NCBI GenBank assembly: GCA_012845835.1
Contig: JABAKD010000005.1
Location: forward strand, 7,861,473-7,925,472
Reading direction: 5' to 3'
Length of the DNA: 64,000 nt
Source of the DNA: Undaria pinnatifida
Lineage: Eukaryota > Sar > Phaeophyceae > Laminariales > Alariaceae
Positions 46,301 to 60,096 of this stretch are shown here, in pieces. The notes beneath the pieces were generated by a model. That model ran no database searches. It saw nothing but the letters and a program-made list of their open reading frames with translations, and had not been told where the DNA came from. Within the stretch, counting starts at the first letter, position 1; each line of letters opens with the position of its first letter. A program made the translations under genes and the position numbers.

Positions 46301-49300
46301 GCAAGTCGGATGACAGCTTCGAATTACATTATTTGTTTTCTGGTGAGACCACTTCCGCGTGGGAGGGGGGGGGCGGGGTTACACGACACCGGTGTCGAAA
46401 TTTCTTAACATGGAACAGCTGTCGCTAGGAAGTCGTGCAGCAGGATATTTGTGAATGTGGTCAATATGGGGCGATGCCAAATGTGGGACGGTAGTCCCGC
46501 AGCAGGCAGGTGTATTTTGTTCAGATTTGGTGTGGATACACACCGAGGTGGGGTTGTGTGGCGTTACCACACTATGTAATCTCAGAGTGCCCGAGCCGAG
46601 GATACAGGATGGCCTTGAAGAAATATAGTGGTAATGAGGCGATACGATATAGGGAATACCAGGTAGGATCTGGTATCCATATGCGTTGGGCGATCATTTG
46701 GAGTTGTCCTACTATAGATGAATCTCAGTCGGTGGGGTACACTAAGCGTGCAAACAAGCCAGGCTTTAGCTATCTTGCAAGGGGTTCCTATCTTGGGTGG
46801 GGTGTATATCAGAAACTCTCATCCGGTCGAAAATCAACAGCATCGTATGCAAGACACCGGTGTCGCAATTCCTTATACTCGACACCGGTGTCGTAACTCC
46901 TTACATGCGACACCGGTGTCGTAATTCCTTATATACGACACCGGTGTCGTAATTCCTTAGACGCGACACCGGTGTCGTAATTCCTTACATACGACACCGG
47001 TGTCATAACATGTTAGATAGCAGTCTAACCTGTGGGGCTAATTCGTGACTGAAGTAGCTCAACGGGAAGAGCTTCCAACTAACACAATACAGTAACACAA
47101 GAGCAATAGTAGGCAAGATCTTTACATCCCTGTGTTTTCCTAGCCAACCCCATTGGTCGAGCCGTCCCCCCTGCCCGTCCTTGGCCGATGGGGAGGCGCC
47201 GGGCGCGCTGCGGTCGTTGACCCGCCGCACCCGGGGAGAATAGGGCCCGATCCCCAGTTCAAAAACCCTTTCATACCTCCACACTCAGACATTTCGGGGA
47301 CGAAGTTCTTCCGGGTCGATACCGCCCTGCACGGTGTGGAAACCCCAATCCCATTGGCCGATCGCTGATTGGCTGGGCCGCGTAGCGCCAGCGTCACCCA
47401 GGAAGGATAGGGCTCCATCCCCGGTTCAGAAATCCCCCCGTATCTCTACAACTCGGGCATCCCGGGGACGATAACGACGGTCCCCCAGATCGACACCGCC
47501 CCGCACGATGTGGAAACCCCAAACGCATTTTGGCCGATCGCTAATTGACTGGGGCTCGTACATAGTGCAAGCGCCAACCGGGGACGATAGAATCCGATCC
47601 CGGATCAGAATCCTTCCACATGTCTTCAACTCCGACAACCGGGGACGAAAGCGGTGTTCCCCCAGGTCGATACCTTTCCACACATCTACAACTCCGACAA
47701 GCCGGGGACGACAACGGTGTTCCTCCGAGTCGATACCACTCCGCATGGTGTGGAAAATCTAACGCCATTTGCTAGTTGCTGATTAGCTGGGGCTCGTACA
47801 TAAAGCCAGCACCACTAGGAGAGTATAGGGCCCGGTGCAGAAACCCTTCCATATATCTACAACTCCAACAACCCAAGAGACTATCGACGATCCCCGGCGT
47901 CGATACCGCCCCGCACGGTGTGAAAACCCCAACCCCACCGGCCGATTGCCAATGCAACCTGAGGGTGATAGGGCTCGGTCCCCAACTCAGAAATCCTTCC
48001 ATGTCTGCATACCTTCGACAAACCGAGGACGAATAACGATATCTCCCGGGTCGACACCGCCCCGCACGGTGTGGAACCCCAATCAATCCCATTTGGCTAT
48101 TCGTTCATTGGCTGGAGCTTCCAACCCCATACAATTGTTGGCCGGGATACAGAGTTTCGGAAACTTTTGGTGCATCTCTACCGTAGCGCGCGTCTACTGC
48201 TGGACAGAGTGTCTCTTCGCTAACCCGTCAATAGGTGTAGACGGGTCACTGTCCCCGGTCACTCAAGACGGACATGATGCAACCGTGACGTGAAACGTCG
48301 GCGACAACACGCTGAACGAACAAATCGGTGTGGAGCGCCCGATCCTCACTAGCAGATCGCTGATTGGCTGAGTTAATAACTCCAGCAAAGACCACCCAAT
48401 GGGCGCGAGAACGTTCAGCAAATGCTGCGGAGGCTACTGTTGAGGCTACTGCTGAGCCTACTGTTGAGCCTACTGCTGATGCGGCTACTGCTGTTGAGGC
48501 TGGTTTTGAGGCTACTGCTGAGGCTACTGCTGAGGCTACTGTTAAGGCCACTGCTGAGGTTACTGTCGAGGCTATTGTCGAGGCTGCACGCGCGAAATGA
48601 TGTACCTTAACTAAAACCAGACTTAAAATTTAGTTGGCGCAGAGCAGAGCGTTTATCGCGGCGCACACCACGAGCAGTAAAAACAACAAAGTTCACTCGC
48701 GTGAGTGACTTCGAAAGGCTGAAAAATGAGGCGCTAAAAGCACCCGCCCTACCGTAGCCTTAGATGTAGCCCAGCAGCCTTTACTAGACGTCTAAGTTAC
48801 TATCTTGGATAAAGTATGGAAATCGTGGAATATTTCGTTACATGAGTTTTTTATCGTGGTCGATCAAATTTTCAAACAAACAAACAAGGCTGTTTTTTTT
48901 CCGGACAATGGGTAGGGCCGGGCTCGGGGGTAACGATAGGGATACAGGGTTAAACTAGTGTTTTCGGCAGTTTAGCTTTTTTCCTCCTCAAAACACTGGA
49001 AGCACACGTGGGCCAAACCAACTTCCGACCCTTTATCCCTGACATAATTTAGAATTGCGGCAAAAGGCGGCCTTAGTCGTAGCCTTAGTCCTATGCGTAT
49101 ATGTTATGTACAGCTTCCTTACTCGCGGAGCCCCTTCTGTCGGAACCAGTTTAGGCAAAAACGTTAGAGATTATACAAGGATACGATGTAATATAGGGTT
49201 TGTTATAGAGTGAGGACGGCATGTGTACAAGTCTCAATGAAGTGTTTGCGAAAATGTGCTTTTAGAAAATTATGTCCCCCCAAAAAAACATCGACGGCAG

Positions 49301-52300
49301 GATTTGAGCTGAATTATAAAAAAAAAGGGCAAACAAGTATTTCAGCGAAGGTGGGAATTTGACGAAATGTACGGTACATTATTTGCTCTGCATATCATTG
49401 GCTTAAACACACCGAGCATCTTCCATGCCTCGCACGCACCACCTGCGCTGCTCGCTGTACACAACACGACAATCGCTGGGAGCACAGAGGCTGGAGAGTT
49501 GCAGCTGGAGTATGATGCGGACGAGCGGCGTTGGGTTGTGCCAGCGGGCCGCCGGCGGACTGCAGGCGGCTCGGTGCTGCAGTAAGCCCTCGCCCGCTAG
49601 GTGTCAGGATGCGTCGTTCCAAAATGGACTACTCCTACTCGTTCTCGTGACAGCATGATGACAACTCGTGTAATCCCACCACGCTGCGGTCGCAGGAGTG
49701 TCGGCGGGAGCAGCAGCAGCAGCAGCAGCGGTGGCGGCGGCGCGCCGCCACGGCCCATATGTAGGGGCGCCGGGCGTGCTCGAAGCAGAGCGCGCCGGCG
49801 CGGTGGCATGCGAAGGCCGAGCACAGCAGCAGCAGCAGCAGCAGCAGGCAGCAACGAGATGAATAGTCGGTCCCAAATCGAAAAATGCAAAAAAGGAAGC
49901 TGTTGTTGCAAGTGGTGCTGGTGGTGCAGATGCTGTTTGTTGTTTTTGTTCAAGCTGATGCTGCCGCTAGCTGTGCTGCCGCTATAGCTGTGCTGCCGCT
50001 AGCCGTGCTGCTACATGCGGTCGTGGGAAAGCAGCGGCGGCAATGCGGTTAACTGTGCATCGTTGCTGGGCTGCCGTTGCTACTCGTACGCTGTTTTCTT
50101 GTGTTTACTCATTTTTTTTTGGTTTGTCGCGTGCCGCACATCCCTACATCCCTCCTCAATTTCGGAGGCGCTGCCTGCAGGACTTCGTTTACCTCTAGCG
50201 CAAACACACCTAAATCTTGGTGGGAAGGCACTTCAACTTTTACGAGGAAGGAAAGTAAATTTCTGAAAACATGTTTTCGCAAACACTTTAAAGGCGTGAT
50301 CTAGCCCCGGGCAGAAAAAATCTCAAGAGAAAAGAAGTCGTTGTGTATCAAGACGAAGTGCGCGTTGGAGCAGAGGTAGAAGACCGCACGAGCACGAAGC
50401 AGTACCCGTAGCTGCTAGACTAGTAGCTAGCGCTGTAGTTGTTTTAAAAGCTGCTACTCCTATTGTAGCATCCAAACAACTCCCTCAACAACCCACCGGA
50501 GGTCGTGGGCCCAAGCCGGTGCAGAACGTCCCAAAGAACCCCGAGACGCGAAGCCTGCAAGATGACGTACAAGCTATGCCACCCCTCCCCCGAGAACCAC
50601 AGCCCCATGTAGTACGCCACACCCACGAGGTTAAGCCACAAGCCGAGCACGTGTCTTATCACAAAAGCGGGAAAGATAGGGGCAAAGAGAGGGAAGGATT
50701 GGTGGGGAGCAGGGAGGAAGGGTGGGGGTGGGGGGAAGTGAAGGGGGGGGGGGGGGGGGGGGGAGGAATGGTTGGGGGGGGGGGGTATACATTTATATAG
50801 AAAAGTGTTCTTGAACGCTAGCAGCAGGTTACATAAAAAAGGGGGCTTGAAAGCTAGTGAACAGCCGGCCAAGTGCGGGGGAAAAGCTGTGAATTGTGTG
50901 AATTGTACCGGACCGACGGACACGAACTTTTAGCTATATTTGTGTCAATATGGGATGAGTATCCAGGAGGGCGCACCCCTTGCAACAAAGGAGGGCCAGG
51001 TAGGGGGTCCATTCACGTGTGCACAATCGTTGTCCGGGGGGGCGGGGGAATAGGCACCAAGTGACCCAATCAACCAATCAACAATGGCGGCAGCGGCAGC
51101 GACCCATCAATCAATCAGCGGGGACCGCTGCAGCAACCAATAAACCAACCAACGATTAGAGCGAGGCGGTTACCTCCATTGATGTACCCCACCGACCCCG
51201 AACCAGCCATCCTCATCTCGCCGAAAGCACGCAAAAGTAAAATATGAGATCTCTCCGGCAGCAGCAACAATCAACCCCCAGCCCATCGACAAACCAGGCA
51301 GAGGCAACAGCAGCAACAGCAACCAATCAACATCAGCAACAACCAAGCAAACAGTCAGCAGCAGCAGCAGCAGCAGCAACAACAACCAATCAACTAGTCA
51401 AAGATCACCTCCAATGCTTCAGGTACGCCACCGGCCCCAAAGCAGCCATCCTCACGGCCGAAAACAAGCAAAAAAAAATAATCAAGTTCCTTCCCAGAGG
51501 GTAAGCCCAGTCCGGCCTTCCCTCTGGATCGTCCCCCTCCCTCACAATTTGGTACCCTGTTAACGTAAGAGGGGGGGGGGCGGTGGGCGGGGGTAGAAGG
51601 TGGGGGAGATGTGGGGTGGGGGTGGGAAGGGGGATCTGGGGGAGCACCAAAATAATGCCTCAGAGCTAGTACGGGATGGTGTTTCACATTGTTAGTATTA
51701 ATATTATTATACACCTAGTAGTAAAACTATCAACTCTCCTACAAGAAAACGCCGTCCAGCCCTTTTCCGCCTTGAAGAAGCAGTGACAGGTGTGTCAGGG
51801 GCAAACACACTCAGACTCGGAACTAGGATGGGATCACAATTGTGGCGCGTAGCGTACAAAACGATTATAAAGCTCCTATAAGGAAACGTCGCCCAGCCCC
51901 TTTTCACCTTGAAGCAGCAGTGACAGGTTGAACACGAACAAGCTCAACGGGAAGGTGGAGCCGGGCAAGCTCCAGGCCATCCCCTCTGGATTTCCGCGTC
52001 GCATTAAGGTTCAAGGAAGCAGAGCAGAGCAGAGCAGAGAAGAGCAGAGCGTAAGCAGAGTGGAGAGGGGGAGAGCAAAATGCATTGTAGCTCTCGCTGG
52101 GAGCTCGCGCCGGTGGATATTTGTAACTGAAGTCAAATGTGCGCGTCGGTAGGAAGCAGGAAAGACCCAACCCAACTCACCCCAGCCCAACCCAATCCCA
52201 ACGCAACCCAATCCAACCCAAATTTCGTCCAGGTCGCGCCTTACTACCGTCAACTACTCTTACTAGTGCTTATTCTGATCGGAGTAAAAGACAGTCGTAG

Positions 52301-55300
52301 CATGCCTCAGATATTCCCTTTCGACATTTGCGCGAGCCCTGCTGTAACGACGATCACCAACGGGAAGGAAAAAACAGTAAAAAGAGAAACCCAAGAGGTG
52401 GGGCGAACACCCACCACTACCATCACCACCACCGTCCACCGCTGTCACCACCACCGAAACCGCCACCACCGACACCATCACCACCACCACCATCACCACC
52501 CAACCAAACATACCGTCACGACTATCACCACTATCAACACCACGACCGATATCAACCGCAACCACCATTACCAACTCCAACACTAATCACCCACCTCCAC
52601 CACCACAAACCCCGACCACCAATATGAATACCACCAAAATAACCACCCACCCCAACCAACAACACAACACCACAACCCCTCATCACCACAACAACAACCA
52701 CCACCACCACCAACACCAACACCCAAAGCCACCACCACCAACACCCACAACTACCACCAACACAAACCGACACCAGCACAGACCATCCACAACCCCCACC
52801 ACCATCACCACCAACACCACCACCAACAACAACGCTACTAGCACCACCATCACTACTGCGACCACACAATAACATCACTACCACCACCACCATCACCACA
52901 GCCACCACCACCAAAAACCGCAATCCCCACAACTACCGCCGGCGACTCACTTCTTAGTTTTTTTCTTATCCTTGTCCACAGCCCGGGGGGTCGCGCGAGG
53001 GTTCCAAAGTTGCCGCCGATCGATCGCGAGCTGCCGGACGACAACATGCCATCCTCCTTATGCTTGTGCCCCTTTTTCCAACACGAAACAGGACAGGACA
53101 GCACGGGACAATTTACAGGACGAGAGTTTTTTTAAGACAGGCCACTGTAGGACAGGTTTTTTTCAAGGACAAGCCAGTTAAGGATAGTGCAGTTCGGTAG
53201 AATAAGACAGGGCAGGACAGGACAGGACAGGACAGGACAGGACAGGACAGGACAGGACAGGACAGGACAGGACAGGACAGGACAGGACAGGACAGGACAG
53301 AATAAGACAGGACAAGACAAGACAAGGCAAATGACGATAGGATAGGTCCGGTGGCGATAGGATAGGTTAGGTGACGATATGATAGGTCAGGTCAGGATAG
53401 GATAGGTCAGGACAGGACAGGATAGGTCAGGGTAGGGTAGAGTAGGGAAGGGTAGGGTAGGCTAGGGAAGGGTAGGGTAGGGTAGGCTAGGGGTAGGGTA
53501 GGCTAGGGTACGAGCAGGGCAGGGCAGGGCGGGGCAGGATAGGATAGGAACGGACAGGGGAAGACAGGACAGGATAGTTAAACTTCATAGTTTAGGACAG
53601 TTTAGAAAAGTTCAGGAAAGCGCAATTGAGGTCAGAGCAGGACAGGACATTCGGCAGGATGGATTAGTTTATGATGAGTGCAGTTTTCGACAGGACAGGG
53701 CGTAGTAGCAGTATTAGTCGTAGCAGTACTAGGAGCAGTATAATAGCAGCAGAAACAGTAGGTAGAAGTAGGAGCAGAGGAACAGTATTTTAGCAGCGGA
53801 AACAGTAGCAGCATCGTCAACAACAGCAGGAGCAAAGCGATAACATAAACAACGTCAGCATCAGCAATAGGAGAAAGGGTTACAGTACCTGCGAAAACTT
53901 CGCTTTGCCCAAGGCGCACAGCATGAAGAAGCCTTCCTTGGACACCTTGTTTCGGTCTCCACCGCCACCGCCGCCGCCGCCGCTGGAGTGGTCGGTGATA
54001 TGTTGAGGGTTGGCGTGGGTGTCCGCCTTGTAGGCCGCTTCGAAAAGAGCCGAAGTCTGTCAAAATGGACGTCACACGTGAGGGCAAGGCAAAGGTAAGG
54101 TGGGGTAAGGTAGGTAAGGTAGGGGAAGGTGGGATGGGGTAAGGTGGGTAGGGTAGGGTAGGGTGGGGTAGGGTAGGGTAGGGTGGGGCAGGGTAGGGTA
54201 GGTCTGCACTTTGTGGGCCGCGTCGAAAAGAGCCGAGGCCTGCTTGCACAGAAGACACGTGACGATATCACACGTTAAGAATAGGCAAGGGTAATTAAGG
54301 GAAGGTAGGGTAGAGTGGGATAGCGTAGGGTAGAGTGGTGTAGGGTAGGGTAGGGTAGGGTAGGGTAGGGTAGGGTAGGGTAGGGTAGGGTAGGGTAGGG
54401 TAGGGTAGGGTAGGGTAGGGTAGGGTAGGGTAGGGTAGGGTAGGGTAGGGTAGGGTAGAGTAGGGTAAGGCAGGTTACGGTAGGGTAGGGAAAAAATAAA
54501 AGGTGAGGGTTGCAGCCTTGTCTCACGTAATCTCGTGCACAGCCCAGTTCGAAGAATGATATCAATTAAATCCAGTCTTGTCTGCGGCTGCCCCAGCAAG
54601 AGGTGCGCTCGAATTAAGGCTGCTTTGCTTCCCGAAGAAGCAGGTCATATCGCCCTTTTCTGTTGTTTTACTCGAAGTCTCGTCCTAGAAGTAAACAATA
54701 CCCACCTGCAAGATGCTGTGGCGACATTGTGTTGTCCACGCCCTTCTTGTAAGGTACCCACCAGCGTCCGATTCATAAAACTGCCCGACAGCCGTATAAC
54801 ACACCGGACAAAACACATCCCCTGACGAAATTCCAAGCTAATTTTCTCGACTTCGGTCAGAGCGTAGACACGGAACGATGTGCCTACGTAAATATTCCGA
54901 CGAGACGGTTCCAAAGCCACCATTTTCGTGGTGCTTTACCTCCTTTCTTCCGGATACAATCGTCTCAAAAGGGGTGTGTTATCTTGCGGGTTATATATAT
55001 ATATATTAATCACTTTACTCTCCAGCTCAACTCGTAAGAGGTTTTTTACCCCAGCGACCTTCTAGACAAGCCGTGGCCACAGGTCTATCCCCTTTCCCCC
55101 CTCGGTACTTGCCTTCGTTTTTATCGCGCATAGGGTTCAGCATTCCCACTTTTCAGCTGTCTGTGCTCGTCGGGCTACGGTAAAGTCCGTATCTTACTAA
55201 CTTCCGCAGTAGTTTACGCTGCTATTAGCAGCGGTCGCTAGCAACTCGAGCGGCAACTGGTGGACGTTGGTGAAATATTCAAAGAAGCGTACTTCGAAGT

Positions 55301-58300
55301 ATAGACAAATCTCGGTTAGCGGCTGGAAAGAAAGAGAAAGCTTCTGTGGGACGGTAGTCCCGCAGCAGGTAAATCTCTTTGTCAGAAGTCAGAAGGGAGG
55401 CATGGAGACACACCGAGGTGGGTGGTACGCGTAACCGCACGCTCGGGGGTCAGCAACGACGATAACCTCCGAGTGCCCCCGAGGAGCCAGGGTGGCCTTC
55501 CAAGCATTATAGTGACAATGAGGCGGAACGATCTAGGGGACAGGGCCTGGTATCCACACTTCAGTCGTCTCGAAAGGAGTCCCGATTTTTTGGCACGATA
55601 CAAATTAGAAAATTCGCATTGGCTAAACTTCAGCTCTCACTTAGGAACTCCCGCTGGTGGGTTTTGGCACCGTCGTTAGCTGTGCGCGTTGGCGGGGAGC
55701 AAACAAAAATCGGACACGACGCGCAACCGGTAGCCAAACAAACACACAACGATTCAAGTTTGTATTTATTGTTTGCAATTTTGGGAGCTTCCGGTAAAAC
55801 ATGACTCACATGTTCTCGGTCACAGTCCGGTCGGAGAAACGACATGAGGTGAATCCAGTCTTCTCTGCCGACGGTGCCCCCTGGCTGCCTCAGCAAGAGG
55901 TACGCCCGGGTCAAAGCTAGCTTGCGTTGCTCCTTCACCCAGTTGTAGCTGCGGGTTGTCGCCGTTTAGGGAAGGGAGGGAGAGAAGGAGAAGGGGGAGA
56001 GAGGGAGAAGGGGGGGGGGGGGGATACTCATTTGTTGCTTGCCTTAGTCATTTGACCATTGACCACGCATCCCTTTCGAGACGGAGCAGGGAGAGGGGGC
56101 GGCGGGTGAGGATTAGAGGAGGGGGGGGGGGGGGGGGGGGAGGCATGTCGATGCTTGCGCTGGAGGTTATTGTGAGAAACACTTCACCTCGAGACTCTAC
56201 AGCGCGTCTAGAGCAATTGGAACATAAGTACCGGTAATACCATCTACCAGTATATAACATGTCGCTGTCACTCTGCCTTGTCCAAGCCGTGAACGCCACC
56301 GACTGCCCCTCTCTTTTGCTCCCATCCTTAGTTTTATCTTCTCGCTCTCCCTCTCTGACTCGCCCCTCTCGCCCCATTTATCTTGTTGTCTATATCTGTA
56401 TTCTCAATACCCCTCTCTCTTACCTCTCTCCCGCTCTCTTTTTCTCGCCTCGCATATCTTAACATGTAATCCCTCTTCCTCTCTCTCCACAAACATGTTT
56501 TACTCCCTCCTTCACCCCCCCCCGTCCCCCCCGCCTCCCCAGACCGATTGAGAAGAAACTACGAGAACAACTAAACCGCGCTAAACAGGGTGAGTGGACT
56601 CGCCTCTCCTTGGATTGGTACTGGAAATTGCGGTTGGCCACAGCGGGCACTAATGCCCCCATGAAGATCACCATGATCACCCCGTACGATAGGCCCATGA
56701 CTTGAATCCCCTGCCACGGCGAAAGGGGAGGCACAAGAATTCGATTGAAGAAATTTGCAACAGCCGTCAGAATGCGGTGGAGGTGATGGTGGTGGTGGTG
56801 GTGGTGGTGGTGGTGGTGGTGGTGGTGGTGGTGGTGGTCGCGGTGGAGGCGGTGGCAGCGGTGGGGGTGGTGGCAATGGTGGTGTTGTTGTTGGTGGTGC
56901 TAGCGGTGGTTGTGCTAGTGGTGGTGGTGGTGGTGTTCGTGATGGTTTTAGTGTTGGTGTTGGTATTGGTGCTATTGTCGGTGGTATTAGTTGGTGTTGG
57001 CGTTGGTGCCATTGTTCGTGTTGTTGTTGGTGCTGTTAGTAGATGGTGTTGGCGGTGGTTGCTTCTAATAGCGGCGGTGCTAATGGTTCATGGCGGCGGT
57101 AGCATTGGTGTTGTTGATGGTGCTGGGTGTAGGTGTTGGTGGTTGATGCTGATTATTAATCGTGTTGGCGTAGGTGGTTATTGGTGGTGCTAGTGTCGGA
57201 ATTGTTGCTGATGCTGCCCCCCCTCCTCCCCCGCGTCCTCCTCCACTCAACCCTCCTTCCTCCCCTCTCCTCCCTTTCTCACAGTGGTGGTGATGGTTCA
57301 TGACTGTGATGGTATTGGTATTGGTGGCGACGTTGTTGGTGTCGATATTGATGGTGCTCGTGTAGGGTATTGATGTGGGTGTCGATGTTGAATGATAGCC
57401 GTCTTGGTGTAGGTCGAGTTTTGGGTGATGGTGTTACCGTTGGTGGTGGTGCTATTGTCGGTGCTGTTGGTGCTGGTGAAGTTGGTCCCCCTCCACTTAA
57501 ACCACCCCACGCCCTCCTCCCCTCGAAACGGTGGCGGTGATGGTTCATGATGGTGGTGGCAGTGGTGTTGGTGTCGTCGATGATGCTCCTAGCACTGGGT
57601 GGTGGTGTTGATGTTGGTGTAGGTGGTAGTGGTATTGGTGTTGGTATTAGTGGTGGTGGTGATCTAATGCTGCTGGTGGTGATCTATTGCTGGTGATGGC
57701 GATGTTGCCCCTCCCCCGACCACCCCGCGCGCCCTCCTCCACTTAACCACCCCCCCCCTCGCTCCTCCTCGAGGGTCTATGGTCATACGACTACGACCAT
57801 GCACAAACTGAGTACCCCCCCCCCCCCCCTCGCTCCTCCTCTACCACTTCCTCTTCCTCCCTCCCCCACCACCCCTAATCTGGTTTAATTCACCGTTCGT
57901 CCACAGTATTTCTGCTCATTGTCCGGCATGAACGGTACCAACATGAAAATGCGGAGGGACGTCAGGGCGGAGGATCCCGGGTCCTCGTCGGCAAATTTGT
58001 GGATTTTTAATTTGCTATATACTACTTTGGTTTGCTCTTTGCCAAGTTTGCGTTGCTATTTGATATTTTGCTTTGCCATTTGATAGTTTGATTTGCTTCT
58101 TGCAAGACCCGAAGAAAAAAAAAAGTCCGAAAACTGGCAAGATTTTACGCTTCGTTAAAAACGGGCCTTAATTCCACCTTTTGTCCACCGAGTTTCTGCT
58201 GGGTCTCCAGCAATAGACGGTATCAACATGAACATGCGGACAACGTCAGGGCCGATTTCTGATGAAAAATTTGTGGATTTTTTTTTTTTGCTATTCGCTA

Positions 58301-60007
58301 TTTTGTGTTGCCATTTGCAAAACCTTAAAAAACAACTCCACAAAACTTGCGAAGTATTCGCGTGCCAGTAAAACGGGACATAACCCCTAACTCACCTTTC
58401 GTCCACCGTATTTCTGCTCGGTGTCCAGCATGAACGGTATCGACATGAACATGCGGAGGAACGTCAGGGCCGCACTTCCCGGCTCCTCGAAGAGAGGCAA
58501 ATCTGCCAAGAAACCCTCGTCTCGCCTTTTATTTTGCAGCGGAAAACACACACACACAAAGTCACGGCAAAAAAAGATCCAACGAACAAAAGCACCACGA
58601 AACACAAACGACAAAAAGCACGGAGGGCAGGAAATTTCAATGGAAAAGACACACAACGAGGGTTTGTAGTTGAAAAAGGCTTCGAAGGGGAAGTTAAGTA
58701 CTGTTGGGGACACAAACCGTATGCCATAGGTTAGACCAGAAGTACACGAAACAAACAAATTCCCGATACCACACTCCTATTTCCGCGAGCCTGAAGTTTG
58801 TTTATACTTGAACCAAGTAAAAAACGAACAGAAAAAAACAAGAGTTACGTTTAAAAACGTTCTTTCAAAACTTATTCCCACAGAGTGCATGCGATTTTGA
58901 GAAAAAAAACTAAACACATCAGCTGTGAGTTCGGTAAATTTAGGGTCGATACTCATCTTTCCAAGCTGCGTGATATGTTAATTTTGCGAATTGCGTGCGT
59001 GCGTATCGTTGTTGTGTGGTTTTCATCTCACTGCTACTTTTTCAGTTTCTGGACAAGCAGTGGTCACAGGTGTCGTCCCTTCTTCCCCCCGCCCCCGGTA
59101 CACGCCTTCAGTTTGGTCACGCAGAGGCTTCACCATTCCCACGGCTGGATTACCAGTGGCGAGATTGACTCGAACTCACGAAGTCGAAATTAACAGTTGC
59201 CAGGTTATATATAGACCATAATAGGGGACGCGGGCTAAAACCAACCAAAAAAAGAAGTGTTTTTACGACGCAAACACCAACGCAATGTCACCAAATCGGT
59301 CGGGTTGGGTTGGGTTGGGTTGGGTTGGGTTGGGTTGGGTTGGGTTGGGTTGGGTTGGGTTGGGTTGGGTTGGGTTGGGTTGGGTTGGGTTGGGTTGGGT
59401 TGGGTTGGGTTGGGTTGGGTTAGGTTGGGTGGATGACAGTTGCACGTACCCACCAGCGAGAGTTCCGAGCAAGAGCTAAATCAGCATCTTCTACACTGAC
59501 AGCGCATGCAGAGTGCATTTCGTGTTTGGTGTGTTGTGTTGCGTTGTACTCACGGTTCCTCTCGGAAGATGACGTAGCCAAGGAAGGCGTAGAAGAAACC
59601 CACAAAGGACATGAGGAAAAACACCGGAGTCATCCTGTCGACAGCAACAAAAACAACCGCAGTAGCAACAATAGTAGCATTAGTAGCAACAATGGCATTG
59701 GCATTAGCAGGAACAATAGTGGCATTAACAGCAACAACAGCAGCATCGGCAACAATAGTAGAAGTAGTAACCACACCAATCAAGTCAAGCATGACAGCAA
59801 CAACAGCAGTTGGGTTATATTGATACTAAGCCGGAATGTAACAGAAGAAACACAGTCAAGAAGGTGTAGAAGAACCCCGCACACGACATCAGAAAAACAC
59901 CAGAGTCATCCTGTCGATGGCAGCGACAGCGGCAGCAACAACAGCATCAGCAACAGCAACAGCAACAACAGCAACAATAACAGCAGCAACAGCAACAACA
60001 GCAACAG

Positions 60008-60096
<89 letters not shown>

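Noticed and set aside
46853-47015. CRISPR-like regular repeats
   Set aside because: The 'spacers' are almost identical and the repeat is a simple 28-bp minisatellite in a eukaryotic intron; no cas genes.
52951-53030. Alternative reading of channel exon 10 (LAIDRRQLWNP frame)
   Set aside because: Good acceptor, but its exit phase does not fit the hydrophobic frame of exon 11. The EDGMLSS frame joins exons 9 and 11 correctly.
54645-54923. 92-codon - strand frame before the exon 8 copy
   Set aside because: No hydrophobic or EF-hand pattern and no phase-compatible splice sites; treated as intron.
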